Assembly: GCA_964459635.1 (NCBI GenBank)
Contig: CAYWMQ010000039.1
Coordinates: 1-7,543, forward strand
Reading direction: 5' to 3'
Source of the DNA: CAYWMQ01 sp964459635
GTDB lineage: Bacteria; Patescibacteriota; Minisyncoccia; Phycocordibacterales; UBA12088
Length of the DNA stretch: 7,543 nucleotides
Positions 1 through 4,637 of the stretch are shown piece by piece. Each line of letters opens with the position of its first letter. The first letter of the stretch is position 1. Under the pieces are notes generated by a model that made no database searches, had not been told where the DNA came from, and saw nothing but the letters and a program-made list of their open reading frames with translations. A program made the position numbers and the translations under genes.

Positions 1-19
1 CAACAAGCACTGCCGGCAA

Positions 20-571
20 GTGTCGAACAGGGAAGCTCACAGTAGTACTACATGCTATATGTTTAAGGACGAACAAGGTAAATGGCACGTGCTTTTCTCG
101 CTCATCTATCTAGCGCTTGCGTTCGCGCTCTACCTCCTGCTCGCTCGCGAAGGGGTCCCACACGCCATTTCGCTTTTTGACGTGACTCTCTTGGCACTCG
201 CGACGTTTCGCCTCACTCGTCTTTTTGTCTACGATTCCATCACGCAGTTCGTTCGGGACCTCTTTCTTGTGGTGCAGCCTGGCGTACCGGACGGAGAGCT
301 TGTCCGCGAGAAGCCTACGCACGGCCCGCGCCGTACCTTGGCGACACTCCTCGGTTGTCCTTGGTGCTTCAGCGCATGGCCTGCGCTTCTGCTTACCTGG
401 CTCTATTTCTACACACCCCATGCGTGGTTTTTCATCCTCGTCATTGCACTCTCCGGCTTGGGCGCAGTGCTCCAGGTGGCGGCCAACCTCCTTGGATGGA
501 GTGCTGAGTTCAAAAAGCGCACCGTGACAGGTGCGCAGGGTGGGGGACAGCATTCGGGGACGTGCGGGTGA
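20..571 (+). CDS. DUF1360-type integral membrane protein
   Basis: A 183-residue polytopic membrane protein of unknown function. Hydrophobic segments lie at about residues 24-42, 52-70 and 134-158, with a shorter one near 119-131. The motif AxFRLTRLxxYDxI (about 61-74), followed about 40 residues later by LLGCPWCFSAW (110-120), is what I recall as the DUF1360 signature: a conserved R-L-T-R-L then D, and a CPWC pair of cysteines that could bind metal or be redox active. The family has no established biochemical role. The start is uncertain: GTG at 20 has no clear ribosome-binding site, ATG at 59 would remove 13 polar residues, and the frame stays open to the window edge, so the gene could begin further upstream. 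The C-terminal tail from about 165 is polar and glycine-rich. It converges with the minus-strand gene ending at 623. The call rests on the motif only. Confidence 0.78.
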   Translation: MSNREAHSSTTCYMFKDEQGKWHVLFSLIYLALAFALYLLLAREGVPHAISLFDVTLLALATFRLTRLFVYDSITQFVRDLFLVVQPGVPDGELVREKPTHGPRRTLATLLGCPWCFSAWPALLLTWLYFYTPHAWFFILVIALSGLGAVLQVAANLLGWSAEFKKRTVTGAQGGGQHSGTCG

Positions 572-589
572 GCTAGCTATCAGCGAAAA

Positions 590-617
590 GGACGGCTGTG
601 CATGTGCACAGCCGTCC
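590..617 (-). terminator. Intrinsic terminator between convergent genes
   Basis: A perfect 12-bp inverted repeat, GGACGGCTGTGC (590-601) and GCACAGCCGTCC (606-617), with a 4-nt loop. Read on the minus strand it is followed by TTTT and lies 5 nt past the stop codon of the gene at 623-931, so it mainly ends that transcript. On the plus strand it is followed by GAAAA rather than T residues, so for the DUF1360 gene it is at best a weak terminator or a 3' stabilising hairpin. Confidence 0.82.
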
Positions 618-622
618 GAAAA

Positions 623-931
623 TCAACTCGCGCGCTTCAGTGCACGCTCCGTGTGGGCGTAGTACGCCCGTACTTCCGCCTTGGTGGTACCAAAGAGGTC
701 TCGCTGCACTCGCCAGTCGATGCTGAAAGCGGCAATCCAAGGGATAGCGTTCGCCAACACGATGAGCCACCACAGTTCCTTAAACGCGTGGTGAAACGCG
801 TCCGGCACCCCGAGTGCGATCGCGAGCGTAAAGTAAGCTACGCCAGCGATCAACGTCAAAGTGGTGATTCGCGCGGCGTCTGCGGCGCTTGCGTCCGCAA
901 AGTCGCTGCCAAGTCTCGGTTTGTTTTCCAT
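623..931 (-). CDS. Small two-helix membrane protein (102 aa)
   Basis: A hypothetical protein; I do not recognise the family. The ATG at 931 is chosen because GAGGAGG lies 5-6 nt upstream on the minus strand, a strong ribosome-binding site; the frame could extend to 991 but nothing supports that. Residues 1-20 are polar and alanine/aspartate-rich, helix one is about 22-41, and helix two about 54-71 with several tryptophans (ELWWLIVLANAIPW). A basic amphipathic tail (WRVQRDLFGTTKAEVRAYY...) follows. The positive charge after helix two suggests the C-terminus is cytoplasmic, so both ends probably are. It sits 67 nt downstream of a similarly built protein (999-1268) on the same strand, probably co-transcribed, and is followed directly by an intrinsic terminator. 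Confidence 0.8.
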   Translation of the reverse strand: MENKPRLGSDFADASAADAARITTLTLIAGVAYFTLAIALGVPDAFHHAFKELWWLIVLANAIPWIAAFSIDWRVQRDLFGTTKAEVRAYYAHTERALKRAS

Positions 932-998
932 GTACCCCTCCTCTGTGTGAGTGTGGAAAGACGCTGTAAGGTGCTTGAGTACTTCTTGCAAACCTCAG

Positions 999-1268
999 CT
1001 AACTTTGCGTGTTGACGTACGTAGTATAGAAGTCACGCCGGATCTGTTGGAGGCGACGGCGGTAACTCCAGTAGATAATCCAGTTTGGTACGGGTACAGC
1101 GCACGGTATCAGGTAATAACCCCATGCAACCGGCTCTGCACCGAACACGTCAATTGTTACGATGGCCGCAAGGAGTGCCACCGCAGTAAAGGTCAAGCCC
1201 CATGCAATGCTTCTGGGGCGACTCTGCGAGTGAGCACACCTGTGAGCTATCCTGTCGATGGAGGTCAC
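999..1268 (-). CDS. Small two-helix membrane protein (89 aa)
   Basis: A hypothetical protein with the same plan as its downstream neighbour: a basic N-terminus (residues 1-20), helices at about 20-42 and 47-68, then a strongly basic tail SYRRRLQQIRRDFYTTYV. The tail resembles the neighbour's (both have an R-rich stretch then RD-aromatic-xTT), so the two may be distant paralogues. GTG at 1268 is chosen because an in-frame TAA lies five codons upstream and AAAGGA is placed about 8 nt before it; no internal ATG exists. A possible minus-strand -10 box TATACT (1364 to 1359) would give a leader of about 85 nt, but I see no convincing -35. Function is unknown; a membrane role is inferred only from hydrophobicity. 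Confidence 0.68.
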   Translation of the reverse strand: MTSIDRIAHRCAHSQSRPRSIAWGLTFTAVALLAAIVTIDVFGAEPVAWGYYLIPCAVPVPNWIIYWSYRRRLQQIRRDFYTTYVNTQS

Positions 1269-1438
1269 GTTCTTTTCCTTTTAGCCATAAACCTACCGGC
1301 AGGGTACAGCTTATGCCAAGATAAATCAACATCCACTGGGTACAACAACTATCGAAGCAGTATATTTTTGCGGACGTGCTAATTGATGGCTTATATCCTA
1401 GCTATTTCGGACGAATCTTTTTGAGCAATCAAAAATGC

Positions 1439-1466
1439 TTGACATTTATCGCTGATGTGCTCTACT
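1439..1466 (+). promoter_or_regulatory. Sigma70-type promoter of the 1474-1786 RNA
   Basis: Consensus -35 TTGACA (1439-1444), a 16-nt spacer, then TGC followed by -10 TCTACT (1461-1466), an extended -10 arrangement. The predicted start is near 1473-1474. No coding start follows closely, and an intrinsic terminator lies about 310 nt downstream, so this appears to drive a non-coding transcript. It is divergent from the minus-strand gene starting at 1268. Confidence 0.68.
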
Positions 1467-1473
1467 ACACATT

Positions 1474-1786
1474 AGAGGTTGGGTCCTTGGTTGAGCCATG
1501 ACGGGGCCAAGGCAGGACAGCCCAACGCTCTTTATATCAGTGTATGTAGTATGTTAGCAACTGGAGGTAGGCACGAAATACCCAGGGTCACCTGGGCTCG
1601 TGAAATGACTACAGGCTGACTTCATCACGTACCACCAAAAAAAGGGAATCGCGCCACAGAGGCACCCGGGAGTTACGGACGTTTGCTGGCTCAGCCAAAT
1701 GAGCAGAAACATATCCCCTCCCCGCCAACAGGCGCTACGCCATCGGCGTTCCCATGAGGGGCCAGATCTTCGGACTGGCCCCTTTT
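1474..1786 (+). ncRNA. Unidentified structured non-coding RNA (~310 nt)
   Basis: This stretch is bounded by a consensus promoter and a strong terminator and holds no believable ORF. Visible helices include GTTGGG (1478-1483) with CCCAAC (1521-1526), enclosing CCTTGG (1485-1490) with CCAAGG (1507-1512). A second hairpin has CACGA (1572-1576) with TCGTG (1598-1602) around CCCAGG-GTCA-CCTGGG (1581-1596). CGTGA near 1599-1603 could alternatively pair with TCACG downstream, so competing folds are possible. Size and isolation would suit a housekeeping RNA such as RNase P RNA, but I do not find that RNA's conserved core, nor the ends of tmRNA or the SRP RNA apical loop. I leave it unnamed. Exact ends are inferred from promoter and terminator positions. 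Confidence 0.55.
1758..1786 (+). terminator. Intrinsic terminator with UUCG tetraloop
   Basis: GGGGCCAG (1758-1765) pairs with CTGGCCCC (1775-1782). Inside, TC-TTCG-GA forms the very stable C(UUCG)G loop with one bulged A. TTTT follows at 1783-1786. The T run is only on the plus-strand side, so it ends the transcript starting near 1474. Confidence 0.88.
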
Positions 1787-1819
1787 ACGTATCTTAACGG
1801 CCAGTTCGCGTGCATAGGC

Positions 1820-1834
1820 CTTCGTATTACGAAG
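1820..1834. repeat. 15-bp palindrome upstream of the rplJ promoter
   Basis: CTTCGTA-T-TACGAAG is a perfect 7-bp inverted repeat around one base, centred about 40 bp upstream of the -35 box of the stalk-operon promoter. It has the size and symmetry of a dimeric regulator site but could be chance or a small hairpin; no regulator is identified. Confidence 0.35.
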
Positions 1835-1866
1835 TAGCGTTGTAAACCCTAAGACAGCGGTTTGCT

Positions 1867-1894
1867 TTGACATTTTATGTTTCTTGTCTATACT
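1867..1894 (+). promoter_or_regulatory. Promoter of the rplJ-rplL operon
   Basis: -35 TTGACA (1867-1872), 16-nt spacer, -10 TATACT (1889-1894): perfect -35 and five of six at -10. The predicted start near 1901 puts the whole L10 leader in the transcript. This is among the strongest promoter matches in the window, as expected for ribosomal protein genes. Confidence 0.85.
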
Positions 1895-1904
1895 CACTTT
1901 CATA

Positions 1905-1957
1905 GCCCCGGAGACAGCAGGTGCCGCAAGGCATAATATTCCAGCCTGCCGAGAGGT
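1905..1957 (+). promoter_or_regulatory. Ribosomal protein L10 leader (autoregulatory)
   Basis: The mRNA leader bound by excess L10 or the L10-L12 complex to repress rplJL. The recognisable pattern is GGAGACAGCAGG, a small GCC-GCAA-GGC hairpin (1923-1932), TAATATTCC, then CCTGCCGAG. GCAGG (1917-1921) pairs with CCTGC (1945-1949) to close the domain, leaving the internal-loop purines that mimic the L10 site on 23S rRNA. It begins a few nt after the predicted transcription start and about 165 nt before the likely rplJ start. Feedback control is established for this leader class in other bacteria; that it operates here is inferred from the match. Confidence 0.85.
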
Positions 1958-1995
1958 AACTCACTATGCGAACGGTCGGTTTTGCGTAGCTTCGG

Positions 1996-2023
1996 TGGCT
2001 CTTAGGAGCCATTATTGCGTTTT
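1996..2023 (+). terminator. Possible attenuator hairpin in rplJ leader
   Basis: TGGCTC-TTAG-GAGCCA (1996-2011) forms a 6-bp stem, followed by TTATTGCGTTTT. The T tract is interrupted, so termination would be partial at best. Its place between the L10-binding element and rplJ is where L10-linked attenuators lie in some other bacteria, which is the main reason to record it. Confidence 0.32.
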
Positions 2024-2034
2024 AGGACGACTTC

Positions 2035-2074
2035 TGGATTGCTTCGCTACACTTCGTTGCGCTCGCAATGACGG
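2035..2074. repeat. REP-like imperfect palindrome
   Basis: TGGATTGC, then CTTCG-rich and GCTCG-rich segments, then GCAATGACGG form an imperfect inverted repeat (ATTGC 2038-2042 with GCAAT 2065-2069). This wording (GGATTGCTTCGC...CGCTCGCAATGACGG) matches a dispersed intergenic repeat type found in many bacterial genomes. It lies inside the rplJ leader and its right end runs into a GGAGGG ribosome-binding sequence. Only one copy is in this window, so dispersal in this genome is inferred. Confidence 0.6.
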
Positions 2075-2078
2075 AGGG
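2073..2078 (+). promoter_or_regulatory. Strong Shine-Dalgarno site for upstream GTG start
   Basis: GGAGGG is spaced 6 nt from GTG at 2085, which is in frame with rplJ. The conventional ATG at 2121 has only AAGATC upstream. The site therefore argues for a 12-residue longer L10, or for initiation at 2085 with the conserved protein beginning at 2121. Confidence 0.5.
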
Positions 2079-2120
2079 TGAGCAGTGACGTTGCGTTCAA
2101 AATCGCTAACAAGATCAGTC

Positions 2121-2609
2121 ATGGCCGTTACAAAACAAAAGAAGGAAGAGATACTCGCGAAGGTAGACGCAGCACTCGCGGACGCAGAGTCTGTGGTGTT
2201 CGTCAACTTCAAGGGACTCACTGTGGCGGAAACGCAGGAAATGCGCGCCAAGCTCAGGAGCGAGGGCGTCTCGTACGCCGTTGCGAAAAAGACGCTCGTA
2301 AAGCGTGCACTTGCCGCAAAGCAGTACGAGGGTGAACAGCCGGCACTCACGGGCGAGCTTGCTATCGCGTGGGGTGCAGACCTCGTAGCTCCCGCACGCG
2401 AGGTGCAGGAGTTCGTAAAGAGCACCAAAGACAAGGTTGCCATCATGGGTGGCGTGTTCGAGGGGCGCTACATGAACGCGGCAGAGATGACCGAGATCGC
2501 AAGCATTCCATCGATGCTCCAGCTTCGAGGTATGTTCGTGAACCTCATCAACTCGCCGATACAGCGCTTCGCTACGGTGCTTGACCGCATTGCGGAGAAG
2601 CGTGCATAG
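2121..2609 (+). CDS. rplJ: 50S ribosomal protein uL10
   Basis: The stalk-base protein: its N-terminal domain binds 23S rRNA with bL11 at the GTPase-associated centre, and its C-terminal helix carries bL12 dimers that recruit translation factors. Residues 1-100 show the family pattern, MAVTKQKKEEIL, then VVFVNFKGLTVAE (25-37) and YAVAKKTLVKRAL (52-64). The last ~30 residues (LQLRGMFVNLINSPIQRFATVLDRIAEKRA region) are the L12-binding helix. At 162 residues it is of normal length. ATG at 2121 gives the canonical N-terminus, but it lacks a good Shine-Dalgarno site; GTG at 2085 has an excellent one and would add MTLRSKSLTRSV. rplL follows after 71 nt. Expression should be controlled by the L10 leader at 1905-1957. 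The upstream rplK-rplA pair of the classical cluster is absent here. Confidence 0.96.
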   Translation: MAVTKQKKEEILAKVDAALADAESVVFVNFKGLTVAETQEMRAKLRSEGVSYAVAKKTLVKRALAAKQYEGEQPALTGELAIAWGADLVAPAREVQEFVKSTKDKVAIMGGVFEGRYMNAAEMTEIASIPSMLQLRGMFVNLINSPIQRFATVLDRIAEKRA

Positions 2610-2611
2610 CA

Positions 2612-2649
2612 CGCGTATACGGGAAACGTATACGGGGTTCGTATACGCG
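2612..2649. repeat. Three 13-nt repeats of a CGTATACG palindrome
   Basis: The self-complementary octamer CGTATACG occurs at 2614-2621, 2627-2634 and 2640-2647, exactly 13 nt apart, in units CGTATACGGGAAA, CGTATACGGGGTT and CGTATACGCGACT. The outer copies extend to CGCGTATACG and CGTATACGCG, a perfect 10-bp inverted repeat, so the RNA can form a hairpin whose loop carries the third copy. It begins just after the rplJ stop and ends 31 nt before rplL. There is no T tract, so it is not a standard terminator; it may be a protein site, an mRNA processing or stability hairpin, or a control on L10:L12 ratio. Confidence 0.8.
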
Positions 2650-2680
2650 ACTTACCACTACCCACTAATCACCAGAAAAC

Positions 2681-3148
2681 ATGGCAGACGACGACACAAA
2701 GCAGGAGGTTACTGAAACTCCCGCTGAAGAGACCAAAGAAGAGACGGCAGCCCCGGCTGCAGAAGAAGAGGCATTTGAGGTGCCTGAGAAGTTCAAGAAG
2801 CTTGTCGAGCAGGTAGAGAGCATGAGCGTGCTCGAGCTCCATGAGCTCGTGAAAGCACTTGAGAAGCGCTTCGGCGTGTCCGCAGCAGCTGTAGCTGTTG
2901 CAGGCCCTGCAGCGGCAGGACCCGCGGAGGAGGAGAAGTCCGCCTTCACTGTGGAGCTTACCGACGGCGGTGCACAGAAGATCGCGGTCATCAAGGTTGT
3001 GAAGGAAGTGCTCGGACTCGGTCTTAAGGAGGCTAAGGATATGGTCGATGGCGCCCCGTCGGTCCTTAAGGAAAACGTCGCCAAGGAGGAAGCCGAGGAG
3101 CTCAAAAAGAAGATCGAAGAGGCGGGCGGCAAGGTCACGCTTAAATAA
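2681..3148 (+). CDS. rplL: 50S ribosomal protein bL12 (L7/L12)
   Basis: The flexible stalk protein, present in several copies per ribosome, which recruits and activates translational GTPases. Residues about 37-66 are the N-terminal dimerisation/L10-binding domain (FKKLVEQVESMSVLELHEL...). About 67-86 is the Ala/Gly/Pro hinge, and 87-155 the C-terminal factor-binding domain with GLGLKEAKDMV (112-122) and EEAGGKVTLK at the end. At 155 residues it is about 30 longer than typical L12, because residues 1-36 form an acidic, low-complexity extension rich in Glu, Thr, Ala and Pro. ATG at 2681 has no clear Shine-Dalgarno site. Translation may depend on coupling with rplJ or on the intergenic structure. 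A terminator follows 22 nt after the stop; rpoB does not follow. Confidence 0.97.
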   Translation: MADDDTKQEVTETPAEETKEETAAPAAEEEAFEVPEKFKKLVEQVESMSVLELHELVKALEKRFGVSAAAVAVAGPAAAGPAEEEKSAFTVELTDGGAQKIAVIKVVKEVLGLGLKEAKDMVDGAPSVLKENVAKEEAEELKKKIEEAGGKVTLK

Positions 3149-3170
3149 GCAAGCTTGCCACTCGCAGAGC

Positions 3171-3194
3171 AAAAGCGGCCAAATGGCCGCTTTT
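3171..3194 (+). terminator. Intrinsic terminator after rplL
   Basis: AAAAGCGGCC (3171-3180), loop AAAT, GGCCGCTTTT (3185-3194): a 10-bp perfect stem including the T tract. Its flanks are symmetric, so it can act in both directions. It closes the stalk operon. Confidence 0.9.
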
Positions 3195-3233
3195 GTGGTA
3201 TACAGTAGCGGAATAGTACCGGAGGACCATGAG

Positions 3234-3365
3234 ATGCCCACCCCCGACCCACTTGCGGAAGACCGTGAGGTACCGGACATAGCAGAACGGCACCCGTTTC
3301 TCGCGCTGGTACTCTGCGTAGCACTGTTCGCAGCCGCGTTCGCACCACTTTTCGGCGGCTGGTAA
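3234..3365 (+). CDS. 43-aa single-helix membrane peptide
   Basis: A small hypothetical gene. ATG at 3234 is preceded by GGAGG (3221-3225) at 8-nt spacing, a good ribosome-binding site; another ATG at 3229 is closer but runs out of frame to an early TAG. The peptide has an acidic, proline-containing N-terminus (MPTPDPLAEDREVPDIAERH), then a hydrophobic helix (about 22-40) ending FGGW. That suggests a single-span membrane protein with the acidic end outside or a short cytoplasmic tail; topology is not decided by charge. A TG-G-TATACA extended -10 near 3197-3205 may give it its own transcript just past the rplL terminator. Function is unknown. Confidence 0.6.
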   Translation: MPTPDPLAEDREVPDIAERHPFLALVLCVALFAAAFAPLFGGW

Positions 3366-3376
3366 CTGCTCAGACC

Positions 3377-3404
3377 ATCGGCCTTGCCCAAGCGCAAGGC
3401 CGAT
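3377..3404 (+). terminator. Strong hairpin after the 43-aa gene (no T tract)
   Basis: ATCGGCCTTGC (3377-3387) pairs perfectly with GCAAGGCCGAT (3394-3404) around a 6-nt loop, starting 12 nt after the stop codon at 3365. Neither strand has a following T run, so Rho-independent termination is doubtful. It may be a 3' stabilising or processing hairpin. Confidence 0.45.
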
Positions 3405-3432
3405 ACTGCTGGATGGGCGGTCGGATAGCGAG

Positions 3433-3438
3433 TACAAT
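3433..3438 (+). promoter_or_regulatory. -10 box of a probable leaderless transcript
   Basis: TACAAT (five of six of consensus) ends 9 nt before the ATG at 3448. A start 7-8 nt downstream would fall at 3445-3446, leaving a 5' leader of only 2-3 nt. No ribosome-binding site precedes the ATG, which fits leaderless translation. The -35 region is poor. Confidence 0.5.
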
Positions 3439-3447
3439 ATCTGCCGT

Positions 3448-4059
3448 ATGCACGATTTGGGAAAGCTGTTCGGTTCGCCCGCCCGCGTGCGCCTCATGCG
3501 GCTTTTTGTGTTCAGCCCCGACTTTGTGGGTGATCGTGATGCGGTGGCGCTTCGGATACGCTGTGCGCCTGCTGTGGCTACGCGTGAGCTCACCGCACTC
3601 GCGCGAACAGGGCTCATTCGGCGGCGCACTTTTTTCAAGGAAACAGGCCACGCCGGGCGGCTGCCCAAGAAACGCCGCGCCATAGGCTGGACGCTGGACC
3701 CGGCGTATAGTTTTCTGACACCTCTGCGCGCCTTTCTGACCGACACGGTGGCTGTCTCACACGAAGATGTGCGCAAGCGGCTCCGACCGGCCGGAGCGCT
3801 GCGCTTATTGGTGCTCACCGGCATCTTCACGGGCACGCGCGAAAGCGCACTCGACATGCTGATCGTTGCGGACAAGCTTAATGAGCAGGCGCTCGGCACA
3901 GCTATACGGCATCTGGAGGCGGATTTTGGGAGAGATATTCGCTATACGGTGCTCACCACAGAGGAGTACCTCTTCCGCAAACGTGTTCGCGACAAGCTCA
4001 TCCGCGACGTGCTTGATTTTCCACATGCGCTCGTCATTGATAGAGTGCCGTCGGCGTAA
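3448..4059 (+). CDS. wHTH protein with degenerate nucleotidyltransferase-like domain
   Basis: A 203-residue two-domain protein. Residues about 4-65 resemble an ArsR-like winged helix (LFGSPARVRLMRLF, then VATRELTALARTGLIRRRTFF). A basic linker with KKRRAIGWTLDPAYSFLTPLRAFL (74-97) follows. Residues about 114-200 look like a minimal nucleotidyltransferase fold: LRLLVLTGIFTG...SALDMLIVADKLNEQALGTAIRHLEADFGRDIRYTVLTTEEYLFRK...RDVLDFPHALVID. Where active enzymes have a G-S pair and D-x-D, this protein has T-G-I and D-M-L (136-138), so catalysis is unlikely and a regulatory or nucleic-acid-binding role is inferred. I recall the same architecture as a frequent uncharacterised regulator-like family in Patescibacteria. 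It follows the rplJL operon but appears to have its own promoter and no leader. Confidence 0.78.
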   Translation: MHDLGKLFGSPARVRLMRLFVFSPDFVGDRDAVALRIRCAPAVATRELTALARTGLIRRRTFFKETGHAGRLPKKRRAIGWTLDPAYSFLTPLRAFLTDTVAVSHEDVRKRLRPAGALRLLVLTGIFTGTRESALDMLIVADKLNEQALGTAIRHLEADFGRDIRYTVLTTEEYLFRKRVRDKLIRDVLDFPHALVIDRVPSA

Positions 4060-4283
4060 GTAATGCATGGAGTCTTTTCGCTGTCCGTGGGTGGTGCGTG
4101 GATCGCACGTACCATGAGCTCGTACACAGAATGCTAGGGGTGGGCTCTGGTACATGTCGGCGTACCGCACATGATGTCATCGCGGGAGGGCGGGAAAAAG
4201 CCCCCGATAGAGCCATTTAGTGGTTCTCGGGTAGCATGGTATAGCACGTCACAAGCCTTTCTATGTTGTTTCATGCTGTGGAT
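4060..4283. other. Intergenic region without a recognisable gene
   Basis: No ORF here has a start signal or protein-like composition. Small inverted repeats are visible, such as GTGCG-TGGAT-CGCAC and GGTAC...GTACC near 4090-4170, but none has a T tract. Nothing resembles a tRNA. The stretch ends at the promoter at 4284. Confidence 0.5.
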
Positions 4284-4311
4284 TTGACAAGGTTTTTCTA
4301 GCGTATATACT
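4284..4311 (+). promoter_or_regulatory. Strong sigma70-type promoter before the gap
   Basis: -35 TTGACA (4284-4289), 16-nt spacer, -10 TATACT (4306-4311), the same boxes and spacing as the rplJL promoter. Predicted start is near 4318. No ORF follows. It may serve a short RNA ending near 4420, or be the promoter of the rRNA transcript that resumes after the N gap. Confidence 0.78.
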
Positions 4312-4317
4312 TACGCT

Positions 4318-4420
4318 CACACGTATGGAAGGACTTACTAGCGTAACGGGTATGCGGATCGGATAGCCGGGCTTGCTAGATGCAGCCATCCGAGCCGCCC
4401 GAGAAGCGGCCTTTGTTTTT
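4318..4420 (+). ncRNA. Candidate short RNA or rRNA leader (~100 nt)
   Basis: Defined by the promoter at 4284-4311 and a possible terminator at 4394-4420. It contains CGGAT (4360-4364) plus GGCT (4370-4373), pairing with the contiguous AGCC-ATCCG (4384-4392) as a bulged 9-bp hairpin. CTAGC near 4338-4342 can pair with GCTAG near 4375-4379 instead. It does not match 5S, SRP or tRNA. It may equally be the leader of an rRNA operon whose middle lies in the gap. Confidence 0.35.
4394..4420 (+). terminator. Possible weak intrinsic terminator
   Basis: GCCGC (4394-4398), 7-nt loop, GCGGC (4406-4410), then CTTTGTTTTT. The T tract is good but the stem is only 5 bp, so efficiency is uncertain. Confidence 0.48.
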
Positions 4421-4537
4421 CCGCCACACTGCCTCACGGGACAATGGAGCGGGGAAGCAACGGGAGATCGCGGCTGTACGACTGACCATTGACAACTTCA
4501 TACCTAAAAAATCCTGGAGGCGCGGGTGCCTCTGGGT

Positions 4538-4637
4538 NNNNNNNNNNNNNNNNNNNNNNNNNNNNNNNNNNNNNNNNNNNNNNNNNNNNNNNNNNNNNNN
4601 NNNNNNNNNNNNNNNNNNNNNNNNNNNNNNNNNNNNN
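4538..4637. other. Scaffold gap of exactly 100 N
   Basis: One hundred undetermined bases, the usual convention for a join of unknown true length. Everything right of it (the 23S region) is linked to the left side by scaffolding only. The left contig ends in a small hairpin (GAGGC 4517-4521 with GCCTC 4528-4532). A 16S rRNA gene, spacer tRNAs or repeats could be hidden here. Confidence 0.97.

Noticed and set aside
110..553. Long minus-strand frame opposite the DUF1360 gene
   Set aside because: It is charged, of low plausibility, and antisense to a frame with clear membrane segments and a known motif.
1013..1030. TTGACG...TATAGA promoter-like pair on the plus strand
   Set aside because: The boxes are only about 8 nt apart and lie within the minus-strand coding region.
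1474..1786. RNase P RNA, tmRNA or SRP RNA identity for the structured RNA
   Set aside because: I could not find the RNase P GGAAAGUCC-type core or its 3' ACAGAA...GGCUUA, the tmRNA ends, or the SRP GGAAGGAAGCAGCC loop.
1691..1903. Minus-strand 70-codon frame beginning MKVSIDKKHKMSKQ
   Set aside because: It overlaps the rplJL promoter -10 box and L10 leader and runs through the terminator hairpin of the plus-strand RNA; no ribosome-binding site is apparent.
2669..3397. Long minus-strand frames opposite rplL
   Set aside because: They are antisense shadows of an unmistakable bL12 gene; the Ser/Leu-rich composition is the complement of its Glu/Lys/Ala codons.
4489..4517. TTGACA at 4489-4494 as a promoter for the 23S
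   Set aside because: No -10-like hexamer occurs 15-19 nt downstream (the position reads TCCTGG).
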